Source: an uncultured Methanobrevibacter sp.
Lineage (GTDB): Archaea; Methanobacteriota; Methanobacteria; Methanobacteriales; Methanobacteriaceae
Assembly (NCBI GenBank): GCA_900319985.1
Contig: ONQL01000026.1
Span: 1 to 20,550 of the forward strand
Reading direction: 5' to 3'
DNA length: 20,550 nucleotides
The position numbers and the translations under genes were made by a program. Position 1 is the first letter of the stretch, and every line of letters starts with the position of its first letter. A model generated the notes under the pieces. It saw only the letters and a list, made by a program, of their open reading frames with translations, was not told the origin of the DNA and did not search any database. This document shows, one piece after another, positions 13,756-20,453 of the stretch.

Positions 13756-15585
13756 CTAATTTTTAACCCGAACAACCGCTTCCTTGAAAAAGTCAGGTAT
13801 CAATGACCTATACATTGGGCTTTTGAACAGCATATTAATATCACTATCTATGATATAAGTATAACAGGAATCGTCTTCAGCTCTCATACCACGACCATAA
13901 GCCTGTATAAGAGTCATTACAGTCTTATAAGCATACCATTTTTTATCCCGTTTCATCCTCATGTTCACTTGCTTATCACCTAAATACGGGAAAGGCATTT
14001 TGTAAATTATCTGGAATCTGCACTTATCATAAGGCAAATCAACACCTTCACTCATTGAAGGTGAAACTAACACCAACGGATTTTCATCTTTTTCAAAGAA
14101 ATTCAATATTTGTTCCCTGTTTTGGGAAGTATGAGAAATCAAACGTGAATTATTTAAATTTCGAGTAATATACTGCTGACATTTATAACTGTGAGTGTGA
14201 ATTAGGCCTTTATCCCCTTCATGTTTTTTCAATATTTCCTGTAAAATCGGAATTGTCTTGGGGGCGGTGTTTTTAATCCTGTTTGCTGACATTTTACCTG
14301 CCAGATTCAAAATGATTGGTCTTTTCTCTTTTGTAAACGGACTATCAACCTTAATATGATACACTTCAGCAGGATTTAACCCCAACCATTTAGAAAACAT
14401 CTTATGAGAAAGTATTGTCGCACTCATAAAGATTACAACATCCCCATATTTCAGCAAATTATCCTTAGCGTAGTGATGTACCCTCAACGGCTTGAAAGTG
14501 ACTCCGAACTCATCAGTATCGATGACCCAATTCTTAGGTTCATTTTCAAGATTTGTTCTCAGTTTCTTTAATCTTGAAATTGTTGACCTGATTCTGTCTG
14601 CTTTATTTTTGGTTACTTCTTTTAAATCAATGTCTTCATAACTGTCACCAATAGCTTCTATCTCCATTTTCCAATCTTCAAGTTCGCCATCCTTCAAAGT
14701 CTCTTTGGATATGGCTTTATTGATATCCTTTTCAAGAGTCCTGTTGTATAATGTGACTTCCATTGTGGCCATCAGCTTATTTTCAATGTTATGGGCTTCG
14801 TCCAATATCAGCAAAGAACGATTGCCGAAATGCTTCACATAATTCAATTCAACAATTGCATAATCGTAGTTCATCAAGGTAATCGGAGAATTGATTGCAT
14901 TGGCCTTCTGATTCCAGTAATGGCAATGACTGCCTGACTGATAAAAAATTGATCCTCCGAAGGAATCCTCAAAGGCAAATTCAGCGTCCAAAGTCGGATT
15001 CTTGGCAACACCATATTGACAGAAAAAGTTACTGTTGGTAGGTGTTGTTTTACATGTTCCCATATCGCAGGTAGACTCCAGATTATCATTCAGGCAGGCA
15101 AAGTTGCCTCTGCCTTTTACCAATGGAAAATCAAACTCATCGGAATATTGGGACTGCAACTGCTTTGTCATTGTCAAGATATAAGCAGACTCATACATTT
15201 TAGCCAGAGTAGTTGCAATTGCAGATTTTCCAGTACCCGTACCCGCTTCCAAAATAACATATTTAAATCCTTTCTTTATTGCATCGTTAATATCCTGAAT
15301 TATCTCCAATTGACCTAATCTAGGCTGTTCAAATGGAAAATTTTCAATAATTTCATCATCTATATGAGGATATAGCTCTTTTAAGTATGCAGAAGTCCCC
15401 TCATCTAACTTATGATCATCAACCGAATAAACTTCTGGAATTTCATCATCCAAAACAGACGATTTAGATTTCTTAGCAAAGCTAAATAAGTTAGTTGGAC
15501 CTTTAGATTTACTTTTACTACTAGTACCGCAAGTACAGTTACTTTTAAGCATGCCACAATTTGGACAAAAAATAGAATTAGACAT
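13756..15585 (-). CDS. DinG/XPD-type (Rad3-related) Fe-S DNA helicase with N-terminal zinc-ribbon-like motif
   Basis: This 609-residue protein should be a 5'-3' superfamily 2 helicase of the Rad3/XPD/DinG group, acting in repair or at replication obstacles. Visible motifs are Walker A AGTGTGKS (114-121), the DEAH box LDEAHNIENK (261-270), SMSEGVDLPYDKCRF (motif V area) and QAYGRGMRAEDDSCYTYIID (motif VI). The Fe-S domain cysteines lie between motifs I and II at C164, C173, C178 and C189, matching the four-cysteine cluster of this family. C7/C10 and C17/C19 form an extra small cysteine motif at the N-terminus, followed by a serine/lysine-rich linker. The ATG at 15585 has no ribosome-binding site. 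A TATA-like TTTATAG about 26 bp upstream suggests a leaderless mRNA. The gene runs towards tRNA-Arg and ends against it. Confidence 0.88.
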   Translation of the reverse strand: MSNSIFCPNCGMLKSNCTCGTSSKSKSKGPTNLFSFAKKSKSSVLDDEIPEVYSVDDHKLDEGTSAYLKELYPHIDDEIIENFPFEQPRLGQLEIIQDINDAIKKGFKYVILEAGTGTGKSAIATTLAKMYESAYILTMTKQLQSQYSDEFDFPLVKGRGNFACLNDNLESTCDMGTCKTTPTNSNFFCQYGVAKNPTLDAEFAFEDSFGGSIFYQSGSHCHYWNQKANAINSPITLMNYDYAIVELNYVKHFGNRSLLILDEAHNIENKLMATMEVTLYNRTLEKDINKAISKETLKDGELEDWKMEIEAIGDSYEDIDLKEVTKNKADRIRSTISRLKKLRTNLENEPKNWVIDTDEFGVTFKPLRVHHYAKDNLLKYGDVVIFMSATILSHKMFSKWLGLNPAEVYHIKVDSPFTKEKRPIILNLAGKMSANRIKNTAPKTIPILQEILKKHEGDKGLIHTHSYKCQQYITRNLNNSRLISHTSQNREQILNFFEKDENPLVLVSPSMSEGVDLPYDKCRFQIIYKMPFPYLGDKQVNMRMKRDKKWYAYKTVMTLIQAYGRGMRAEDDSCYTYIIDSDINMLFKSPMYRSLIPDFFKEAVVRVKN

Positions 15586-15607
15586 TAAGATTATATTAGT
15601 TAATATA

Positions 15608-15614
15608 CTATAAA
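15608..15614 (-). promoter_or_regulatory. TATA-like element for the DinG/XPD-type helicase
   Basis: TTTATAG on the minus strand is centred about 26 bp before the ATG at 15585. That places initiation at or next to the start codon. The lack of any Shine-Dalgarno motif before this ATG agrees with leaderless initiation. Confidence 0.4.
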
Positions 15615-15680
15615 TAAATTATAGAAAGAGCATTTGAAAAATAAATATCAAATTAAATAATTCTTAAACAGAGTGATTAC

Positions 15681-16385
15681 ATGGCTAAAAAAGGAAAATT
15701 GATTGGAATTGGTGTTGGACCGGGAGATACTGAATTGCTTACCCTAAAAGCAGCAAAAGTCTTGGAAACTGTCCCCGTTATTTTCTCACCGAAATCCTCA
15801 AAAGAAAAAGAAAGCATAGCATTATCCATTGTGAAACCAATAATTGAAAAAAGGAAAGATTATAAAAGATTAATGCTTGTAGAACCAATATTTCCAATGA
15901 TTGAAGATAAAGATGAACTTGAAAAAGTTTGGACAAGTGCATCAGAGATGATTGCACAATATCTGGACAGCGGAAGAGATGTGGCATTCATAACCCTTGG
16001 AGACAGTTCAATATTCAGCACATATTCCTATGTGCAAAAGAAATTAGCAGGAAGATACGAAATAGAAACAATTCCAGGAATTACTTCATTTACCGCATGT
16101 GCAGCTGCTCGCAACAAAGCTCTCGTGGAGCAAAATGACATCCTGACAATCGTTCCAAAAATTGACGACAGGGTGGAAGAAGTTCTGGAATACAGTGATT
16201 CCGTCGTGCTGATGAAGGCTTCAAGAAACACAACCAGTTTAGAAAAAACAATTGAAGAGAAAAATAGACCTAAAGAGATTTATTCAGTACAAAACTGCAC
16301 TAGAGAAAATGAAAAAATAATAGAAGGATTTTCTCACGAAAAGCCTTATCTTACAACCACAATAATAAAATTTGAAGATGACTAG
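15681..16385 (+). CDS. cbiL: Cobalt-factor II / precorrin-2 C20-methyltransferase (CbiL)
   Basis: CbiL adds the C20 methyl group from SAM to cobalt-factor II in the anaerobic (early cobalt) corrinoid pathway, needed in methanogens for the cobamide-dependent methyltransferase Mtr. The 234-residue protein has the tetrapyrrole-methylase motifs: LIGIGVGPGDTELLTLKAAK (7-26), FITLGDSSIFSTYSYV (about 104-119, the SAM-binding loop), and the 'ETIPGITSFTACAAA' block. The D/S/SIFSTY variant with the following 'VQKKL' is typical of CbiL/CobI rather than other methylases of the pathway. GAGTGATTAC precedes the ATG. It is the only cobalamin gene here. Its stop codon overlaps that of the convergent V4R regulator. 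Confidence 0.9.
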   Translation: MAKKGKLIGIGVGPGDTELLTLKAAKVLETVPVIFSPKSSKEKESIALSIVKPIIEKRKDYKRLMLVEPIFPMIEDKDELEKVWTSASEMIAQYLDSGRDVAFITLGDSSIFSTYSYVQKKLAGRYEIETIPGITSFTACAAARNKALVEQNDILTIVPKIDDRVEEVLEYSDSVVLMKASRNTTSLEKTIEEKNRPKEIYSVQNCTRENEKIIEGFSHEKPYLTTTIIKFEDD

Positions 16386-17152
16386 TAGTTTTTGATAGGT
16401 AGAGGCTCTACCTCAAAAACACATCTCTCATCACCCATGGTGTAGCATTGAGTTTCAATTACGCTAACCGGCAGCTTGAAGTATCTTGAAAATAATGCTT
16501 CAAAAATTCCTGTATCTAAAAAGCAGGCAGGCTTTCCGGTTTTTGGAAGCAGTTCACACTCAAAACAGTCAAAGGTTGTTATTTTAATTATTTGACCCAA
16601 TTCAAATGAAACTCTGCCTAAACCTTTTGTTTCCCAAAAGTTTGTAATATTTTCTATGAAGATATCCAAATCATAATCATATAATTTTTCAAAAAGAGAA
16701 TTACCAATACTATTGCCAGTTGACTGTAAAATCGGATCTATATTTATTCCTTCCTGAATAAGCATTGACTTTAAGGTATGGAAAAGTAATGTTGAAAATT
16801 CTGCATCATTATTTACCAGATTTTCAACCAGATAATCAGCTTGAGTTTCCTCAATTTCCTTCGGTTCGGTTACATTTACAGAACCCAAATATTTGGAATT
16901 CAGATAAAATATTTTTTTTCTGTTATCTACAGGGTGGACTTTATATGAAATAATTCCACTTTCTCTTAAACTTTTTAAATGAACTGAAACAGTGGATTTT
17001 GATTTGCCTGTGTTATTGACAATTTCTTCAAATTCCATATTGCTGTCTCGAAGCATTTCTAATATCGTGAGCTTTACTGGACTTTTAATTACGTTTACTC
17101 CAATATTTTCATCAAGGTTAGAGAAAATTTGGATTGGTTTTTGTTCTTTCAT
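16382..17152 (-). CDS. HTH-V4R domain transcriptional regulator (MsvR-like)
   Basis: A 256-residue protein. Residues about 20-95 form an ArsR-like winged helix: 'SPVKLTILEMLRDSN', then NTGKSKSTVSVHLKSLRESG as recognition helix, then the 'YKVHPVDNRKKIFYLN' wing. The C-terminal half is a V4R domain ending in FDCFECELLPKTGKPACF ... TQCYTMGDERCVFEVEP, with cysteines C196, C199, C210, C236 and C244. This two-domain build and size match MsvR, the methanogen-specific redox-sensing regulator whose V4R cysteines control DNA binding. The family link is moderately strong; being the true MsvR rather than a paralogue is not shown. GAGGAT precedes the ATG. The upstream spacer contains palindromes that fit self-regulation. 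No obvious target operon is divergent from it. Confidence 0.8.
   Translation of the reverse strand: MKEQKPIQIFSNLDENIGVNVIKSPVKLTILEMLRDSNMEFEEIVNNTGKSKSTVSVHLKSLRESGIISYKVHPVDNRKKIFYLNSKYLGSVNVTEPKEIEETQADYLVENLVNNDAEFSTLLFHTLKSMLIQEGINIDPILQSTGNSIGNSLFEKLYDYDLDIFIENITNFWETKGLGRVSFELGQIIKITTFDCFECELLPKTGKPACFLDTGIFEALFSRYFKLPVSVIETQCYTMGDERCVFEVEPLPIKNY
16388..16420. terminator. Long hairpin shared by the convergent cbiL and V4R-regulator ends
   Basis: GTTTTTGA (16388-16395) pairs with TCAAAAAC (16413-16420), and GGTAGA (16398-16403) pairs with TCTACC (16407-16412). This gives a 14-bp stem with a 2-nt bulge and a 3-nt loop. It begins two bases after the cbiL stop and lies wholly inside the last codons of the V4R gene. 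It may end or protect the cbiL transcript, and it would be readable from both strands. The U-tract on the plus side is poor. Confidence 0.5.
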
Positions 17153-17175
17153 GATAAAATCCTCGAATGTTATAC

Positions 17176-17211
17176 AGATATATTTAAAATCATTAGTTAA
17201 TAAATATATCT
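17176..17211 (-). promoter_or_regulatory. Inverted repeat over the probable TATA box of the V4R regulator
   Basis: AGATATATTTA (17176-17186) and TAAATATATCT (17201-17211) are perfect 11-bp arms with a 14-bp spacer. Each arm contains a TATA-like ATATATTTA. On the minus strand the upstream arm would place initiation near 17180 with a leader of about 28 nt carrying GAGGAT. A dimeric repressor bound here would cover the promoter. Confidence 0.45.
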
Positions 17212-17288
17212 AAAAATTAAAAATTAGAATAATGTATAATATTTTATTTTAAAAATTAAATAATATTCAATAAAATAAAATGAATGAT

Positions 17289-17301
17289 ACGAACTGTTCG
17301 T
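17289..17301. promoter_or_regulatory. Candidate operator ACGAAC-T-GTTCGT upstream of the V4R regulator
   Basis: This is a perfect 13-bp palindrome built from CGAA/TTCG half-sites, with a further TTCG at 17321-17324. Published MsvR sites are built from TTCG and TTCGAA boxes with short spacers, so the composition fits, but the spacing here differs (20 bases between the two TTCG boxes). It is about 140 bp from the start codon. Confidence 0.4.
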
Positions 17302-17480
17302 TTAAAAACCAATCAAATTGTTCGATGAAAATCTACAGAACAAAATAGTGATAAAAGATACATGTTTTGTATTTATTATAATGAAATTAGTGAAAGTCAC
17401 ACAAAACACCAACGTTCATTGGTTAAAATGAAGACAATATTTTAACATAGACCAAATCCTTGAATCAGCAGAACGATTTT

Positions 17481-18230
17481 TTAGAATTTAAACAAATCCT
17501 TTGCATTTTTCGTAGTTATCTCCACAACCTCATTTTCCTCCATGTCCAACTCTTCGGCTATTTTTCTTATTACATATTTAATATTCAGTGGAGTATTTGT
17601 TTCTCCCCTTTTTTCCTGAGGAGTTAAATATGGAGAATCCGTTTCTACAAGCATGTGCCCCATGTCTATTTCTCTTAGCATTTTTCTTGTTTTCTTGTTG
17701 TTTGTGTTGGTAACCGGTCCGCCTATCCCCATATAGAATCCCAATTTAATAAATTCCCGTGCCATTTCGGCCGAACCCTGATAACAATGCATGGATCCTG
17801 ATACATTATAGGTTTTCAATATGTCATAGGTATCCTGCATCGATTTTCTGGAATGCACAATTGCAGGCAGCCCATGCTTCTGCGCAAGAGTTAACATTTT
17901 CTCAAATAGCTGCTTTTGCTTATCTTTATTATCCCTTGTATGATAGTAATCAAGACCTATTTCTCCCACTGCAACTATTTTATCGTTTTCGAGTTGTGAA
18001 TCAAGCAATGAAATGTCCTCTTCAGTTACTTCATCTGCAAAGGTGTGAAAATATCCCAAGGCCCCATAGACATTTTCATATTTGCCGACCAATTCCAATA
18101 TTTCCCTGTTGCTTAATGGGTCGGTGCCGTTCAATATGACACATATATCATTTTCTGCAGCCTCTTTTATTATCTGCTCCGCATTTTCCATTTCACTACC
18201 ATAAATATGACAATGGGTATCTATTATCAT
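17481..18230 (-). CDS. tatD: TatD family metal-dependent hydrolase (putative deoxyribonuclease)
   Basis: TatD proteins are metal-dependent hydrolases with DNase activity in several organisms. This 249-residue protein has the full set of metal ligands: H6 and H8 (DTHCH), E90 (VGEIGLDYY), H126 (PAIVHSR), H148 (MHCYQGS) and D198 (ETDSPYL). GYFHTFADEV around 69-77 replaces the common 'GxHP' of the family, a modest variant. Length is typical. GAGGATTTTTC precedes the ATG. It is divergent from the tcdA-like gene and probably monocistronic. Confidence 0.9.
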   Translation of the reverse strand: MIIDTHCHIYGSEMENAEQIIKEAAENDICVILNGTDPLSNREILELVGKYENVYGALGYFHTFADEVTEEDISLLDSQLENDKIVAVGEIGLDYYHTRDNKDKQKQLFEKMLTLAQKHGLPAIVHSRKSMQDTYDILKTYNVSGSMHCYQGSAEMAREFIKLGFYMGIGGPVTNTNNKKTRKMLREIDMGHMLVETDSPYLTPQEKRGETNTPLNIKYVIRKIAEELDMEENEVVEITTKNAKDLFKF

Positions 18231-18283
18231 GAAAAATCCTCATATGAAATCCTTTGCATTAAATTTTTATGCAATTAATCAAT

Positions 18284-18293
18284 AATTATATAC
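18284..18293. promoter_or_regulatory. Shared TATA region between tatD and the tcdA-like gene
   Basis: AATTATATAC contains TATA-like sequence on both strands. It could serve the tcdA-like gene (about 35 bp from its ATG) and, on the other strand, tatD (about 55 bp from its ATG). The intergenic space is only 94 bp, so the two promoters must overlap or lie back to back. Confidence 0.4.
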
Positions 18294-18324
18294 TAGATTA
18301 AATTAAATTTTTTGGTGAGCTGAC

Positions 18325-19041
18325 ATGGAGGATAAGTTTTCAAGAACAGAAATGTTGATTGGAAATGATGGAATGAAAAAATTAAACGATGCCAAAGTTG
18401 CCGTTTTCGGCCTTGGCGGTGTAGGTTCTTATGTTTGCGAAGGGCTTGCAAGAAGCGGGGTGGGAAATTTTATCTTGATAGACTATGACAAAACAGATAA
18501 AAGCAACATCAACAGGCAATTGATTGCAACAGAAAAAACAATCGGCAGATATAAGGTCGATTTGATGAAGGAAAGAATTCTGGATATCAATCCGAATGCA
18601 AATGTTGAAGTGCATAAGGAGTTTTATATGGCGGATTCAAAAACAGACATCATTACAGAGGATTTGTCATATGCCGTTGACTGTGTGGATACCATAATGG
18701 CAAAGATTGCAGTCATATGCAAGTGTGATGCCATTGATGTTCCTGTAATCTCTTCGATGGGCACCGGAAACAAATTGGATCCAACAATGTTTGAAGTGGC
18801 CGACATTTACGAGACATCGGTATGCCCTCTTGCAAGAATAATGAAAAAAGACCTCAAAAAAAGAAATATAGAAAAACTAAAGGTGGTCTATTCCAAGGAA
18901 CATCCAATAAACACAAATGACTGTGCCATAAATCAGGACAGAAAATTTAAGGTCAAAGGCAGCGTTTCCTTTGTGCCTTCTGTTGCGGGACTGATAATTG
19001 CAGGCGAAGTGATAAAAGACATCGCCGGTGAAAAAGTTTGA
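18325..19041 (+). CDS. tcdA: TcdA-like (CsdL/YgdL) E1 family protein, predicted tRNA threonylcarbamoyladenosine dehydratase
   Basis: A 238-residue ThiF/MoeB-fold protein. Residues about 5-12 (FSRTEMLIG), AVFGLGGVGSYVCEGLARSG (26-45, nucleotide-binding), LIDYDKTDKSNINRQLIA (51-68), the AVDCVDTIMAKIAVI block, SSMGTGNKLDPTMFEVADIY and CPLARIMKKDLKKR match the TcdA group closely. In E. coli TcdA uses ATP to dehydrate t6A at tRNA position 37 to its cyclic form ct6A. ct6A in methanogens is not something I can assert, and the archaeal protein could have another acceptor. The neighbour is a TrmO-like gene that also concerns t6A37, supporting a role on that nucleotide. GGTGAG lies 6 nt before the ATG. 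Confidence 0.8.
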   Translation: MEDKFSRTEMLIGNDGMKKLNDAKVAVFGLGGVGSYVCEGLARSGVGNFILIDYDKTDKSNINRQLIATEKTIGRYKVDLMKERILDINPNANVEVHKEFYMADSKTDIITEDLSYAVDCVDTIMAKIAVICKCDAIDVPVISSMGTGNKLDPTMFEVADIYETSVCPLARIMKKDLKKRNIEKLKVVYSKEHPINTNDCAINQDRKFKVKGSVSFVPSVAGLIIAGEVIKDIAGEKV

Positions 19042-19051
19042 GATGATTTAT

Positions 19052-19444
19052 ATGGATGAAGAAATAATTTTTAAACCAATCGGATACATCAAATCCCCCT
19101 ATGAAGATGTCAATAATATGCCCAAGTCCACCAGAGAATCCAGAGATGCGGAAGCGGAAATGATTATCAATGAAGAGTATCTGGAAAGCATGTCCAGCAT
19201 GAAAGCGGGTGAAGAGTATATGGTCCTATTTCATTTCCACAAATCAGAAGGATTCAAGCAAAGAGTTCCTTTCAGGGGAACAGGTCCCATTAAAGGACTG
19301 TTTTCAACCCATGCCCCCAATAGACCAAATCCCATTGGCGTTTCAACCATTAAAATTAAAGAAATCCAAGGAAATGTCATCAGATTTACAGGAGTCGACA
19401 TGCTGAACGGCACACCTGTGCTTGATCTTAAAGATATTTTATAA
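19052..19444 (+). CDS. trmO: TrmO-like (YaeB/TsaA family) tRNA m6t6A37 methyltransferase
   Basis: TrmO uses SAM to N6-methylate t6A37 in tRNA, through an unusual single beta-barrel fold. This 130-residue protein begins MDEEIIFKPIGYIKSPYED and carries the family motifs FHFHKSEGF, a GTGPIKGLFSTHAPNRPNPIG block (about 80-99) and GVDMLNGTPVLDLK near the end. It stops at LDLKDIL, short of the usual 'KPYxxYxD'-type ending, so its C-terminus is slightly clipped or divergent. I chose the ATG at 19052 because GATGAT precedes it; GTG 19028 and ATG 19043 are in frame but sit on tcdA's last codons or on the site itself. It begins 10 nt after the tcdA-like stop, so the pair is an operon. Confidence 0.85.
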   Translation: MDEEIIFKPIGYIKSPYEDVNNMPKSTRESRDAEAEMIINEEYLESMSSMKAGEEYMVLFHFHKSEGFKQRVPFRGTGPIKGLFSTHAPNRPNPIGVSTIKIKEIQGNVIRFTGVDMLNGTPVLDLKDIL

Positions 19445-19459
19445 CTCAAAAAGGGAATT

Positions 19460-19470
19460 AAAAATATATT
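19460..19470 (+). promoter_or_regulatory. TATA box for the BASS transporter gene
   Basis: AAAAATATATT is centred about 31 bp before the ATG at 19497. Initiation would fall within a few bases of the start codon, agreeing with the absence of a Shine-Dalgarno motif in the leader. Confidence 0.45.
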
Positions 19471-19496
19471 AATGCCTTGAATTAAATATTAAAAGT

Positions 19497-20435
19497 ATGA
19501 AAAGGATTTTTAAATTTGTCGAAAAGTATTTTTTTATAATAATTTTGCTGGCGGTAGCTATCTCTTTGGTTTATCCCAAATCGTTTGAATGGGTGCTAAG
19601 CAATTACAATGGCATAAATATTTTAAATTTACTTTTAAGCGTTGTTCTTTTTACTATGGGAACTACATTAAAAACGGATGACTTCATTAACGTATTTAAA
19701 AATCCAAAAGAAATTGCAGTTGGAATTTCAGCACAATATGTTGTAATGCCCCTTATAGCTTTAGCTCTTGCAAGTGCATTTTCACTTGATAGTGCCCTGA
19801 CAGTCGGACTCGTTCTTGTCGGAACCGTGCCTGGAGGAACCGCTTCTGACGTTATTACATTTCTTGCAAAGGGAGATGTTGCATTGTCTGTTTCCCTGAC
19901 TGCAGTTTCTACCGTAATTTCACCTATCCTAACTCCAATCATCACATTGCTTCTGATTGGCAACCAGATTAATTTCAATCCCATTGACATGTTCGTTTCA
20001 ATTATTGAAATTGTGATTATCCCAATTATTTTAGGTTTAATCTTAAATTACAAATTCCCTGAATTTTGTGAAAGATTAAAAGATTATTTGCCTGCAATAT
20101 CTTCAATTGTAATTTGTTTAATTGTTGCAGGTGTAGTTGGTGCCAACAAAGAGGCCATTTTAACTTCATCCACAATAATAATCGTTGTTATTATCCTTCA
20201 ATATTTCCTTGCAATGTCACTTGGATTTGGAATAGGCTACCTAGTAGGAATGAAGAAAAAGCAGATTATTACAGTAGCCATCGAACTGGCATTTCAAAAT
20301 TCCGGCTTGTCAACAAGTCTTGCAAAGACACACTTTCCAAGCTTATCCCAGGCAACAGTCCCAGGAGCACTTTATTCTGTTTGGCAGAATCTTGCAGGAT
20401 CGATTCTTGCCTATATATTCAGGAGATTTTTATAA
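19497..20435 (+). CDS. Bile acid:sodium symporter (BASS) family transporter
   Basis: A 312-residue, very hydrophobic protein with about nine to ten transmembrane helices, as in the SBF/BASS family of sodium-coupled organic anion carriers. Two conserved crossing regions are visible: GTVPGGTASDVITFLAKGDV (about 109-128) and 'ELAFQNSGLSTSLA' (about 262-275). These form the sodium and substrate sites in known structures. Archaea do not handle bile acids as a rule. Known prokaryotic relatives carry pantoate, pyruvate or other small acids, so the substrate is open. It has its own TATA box and probably leaderless mRNA. Its stop lies only about 20 bp from the end of the TnpB-type element on the right. 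Confidence 0.9.
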   Translation: MKRIFKFVEKYFFIIILLAVAISLVYPKSFEWVLSNYNGINILNLLLSVVLFTMGTTLKTDDFINVFKNPKEIAVGISAQYVVMPLIALALASAFSLDSALTVGLVLVGTVPGGTASDVITFLAKGDVALSVSLTAVSTVISPILTPIITLLLIGNQINFNPIDMFVSIIEIVIIPIILGLILNYKFPEFCERLKDYLPAISSIVICLIVAGVVGANKEAILTSSTIIIVVIILQYFLAMSLGFGIGYLVGMKKKQIITVAIELAFQNSGLSTSLAKTHFPSLSQATVPGALYSVWQNLAGSILAYIFRRFL

Positions 20436-20453
20436 TCCCTCGATAATAAAAAA

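Larger units (their letters stand above)
17153..17480. other. Upstream control region of the V4R regulator (328 bp, no gene)
   Basis: There is no supported gene between the V4R start and the tatD stop. The region holds, reading towards the V4R gene: a TTCATCGAA motif (17321-17329), the ACGAAC-T-GTTCGT palindrome (17289-17301), an AT-rich inverted repeat over the probable TATA box (17176-17211), and TTCGA (17163-17167) overlapping the ribosome-binding site. The part beyond 17330 up to tatD shows nothing I can name. Confidence 0.6.

Noticed and set aside
13754..13800. Integrated element attachment site at the tRNA-Arg 3' end
   Set aside because: No integrase gene and no second copy of the tRNA 3' sequence in the window.
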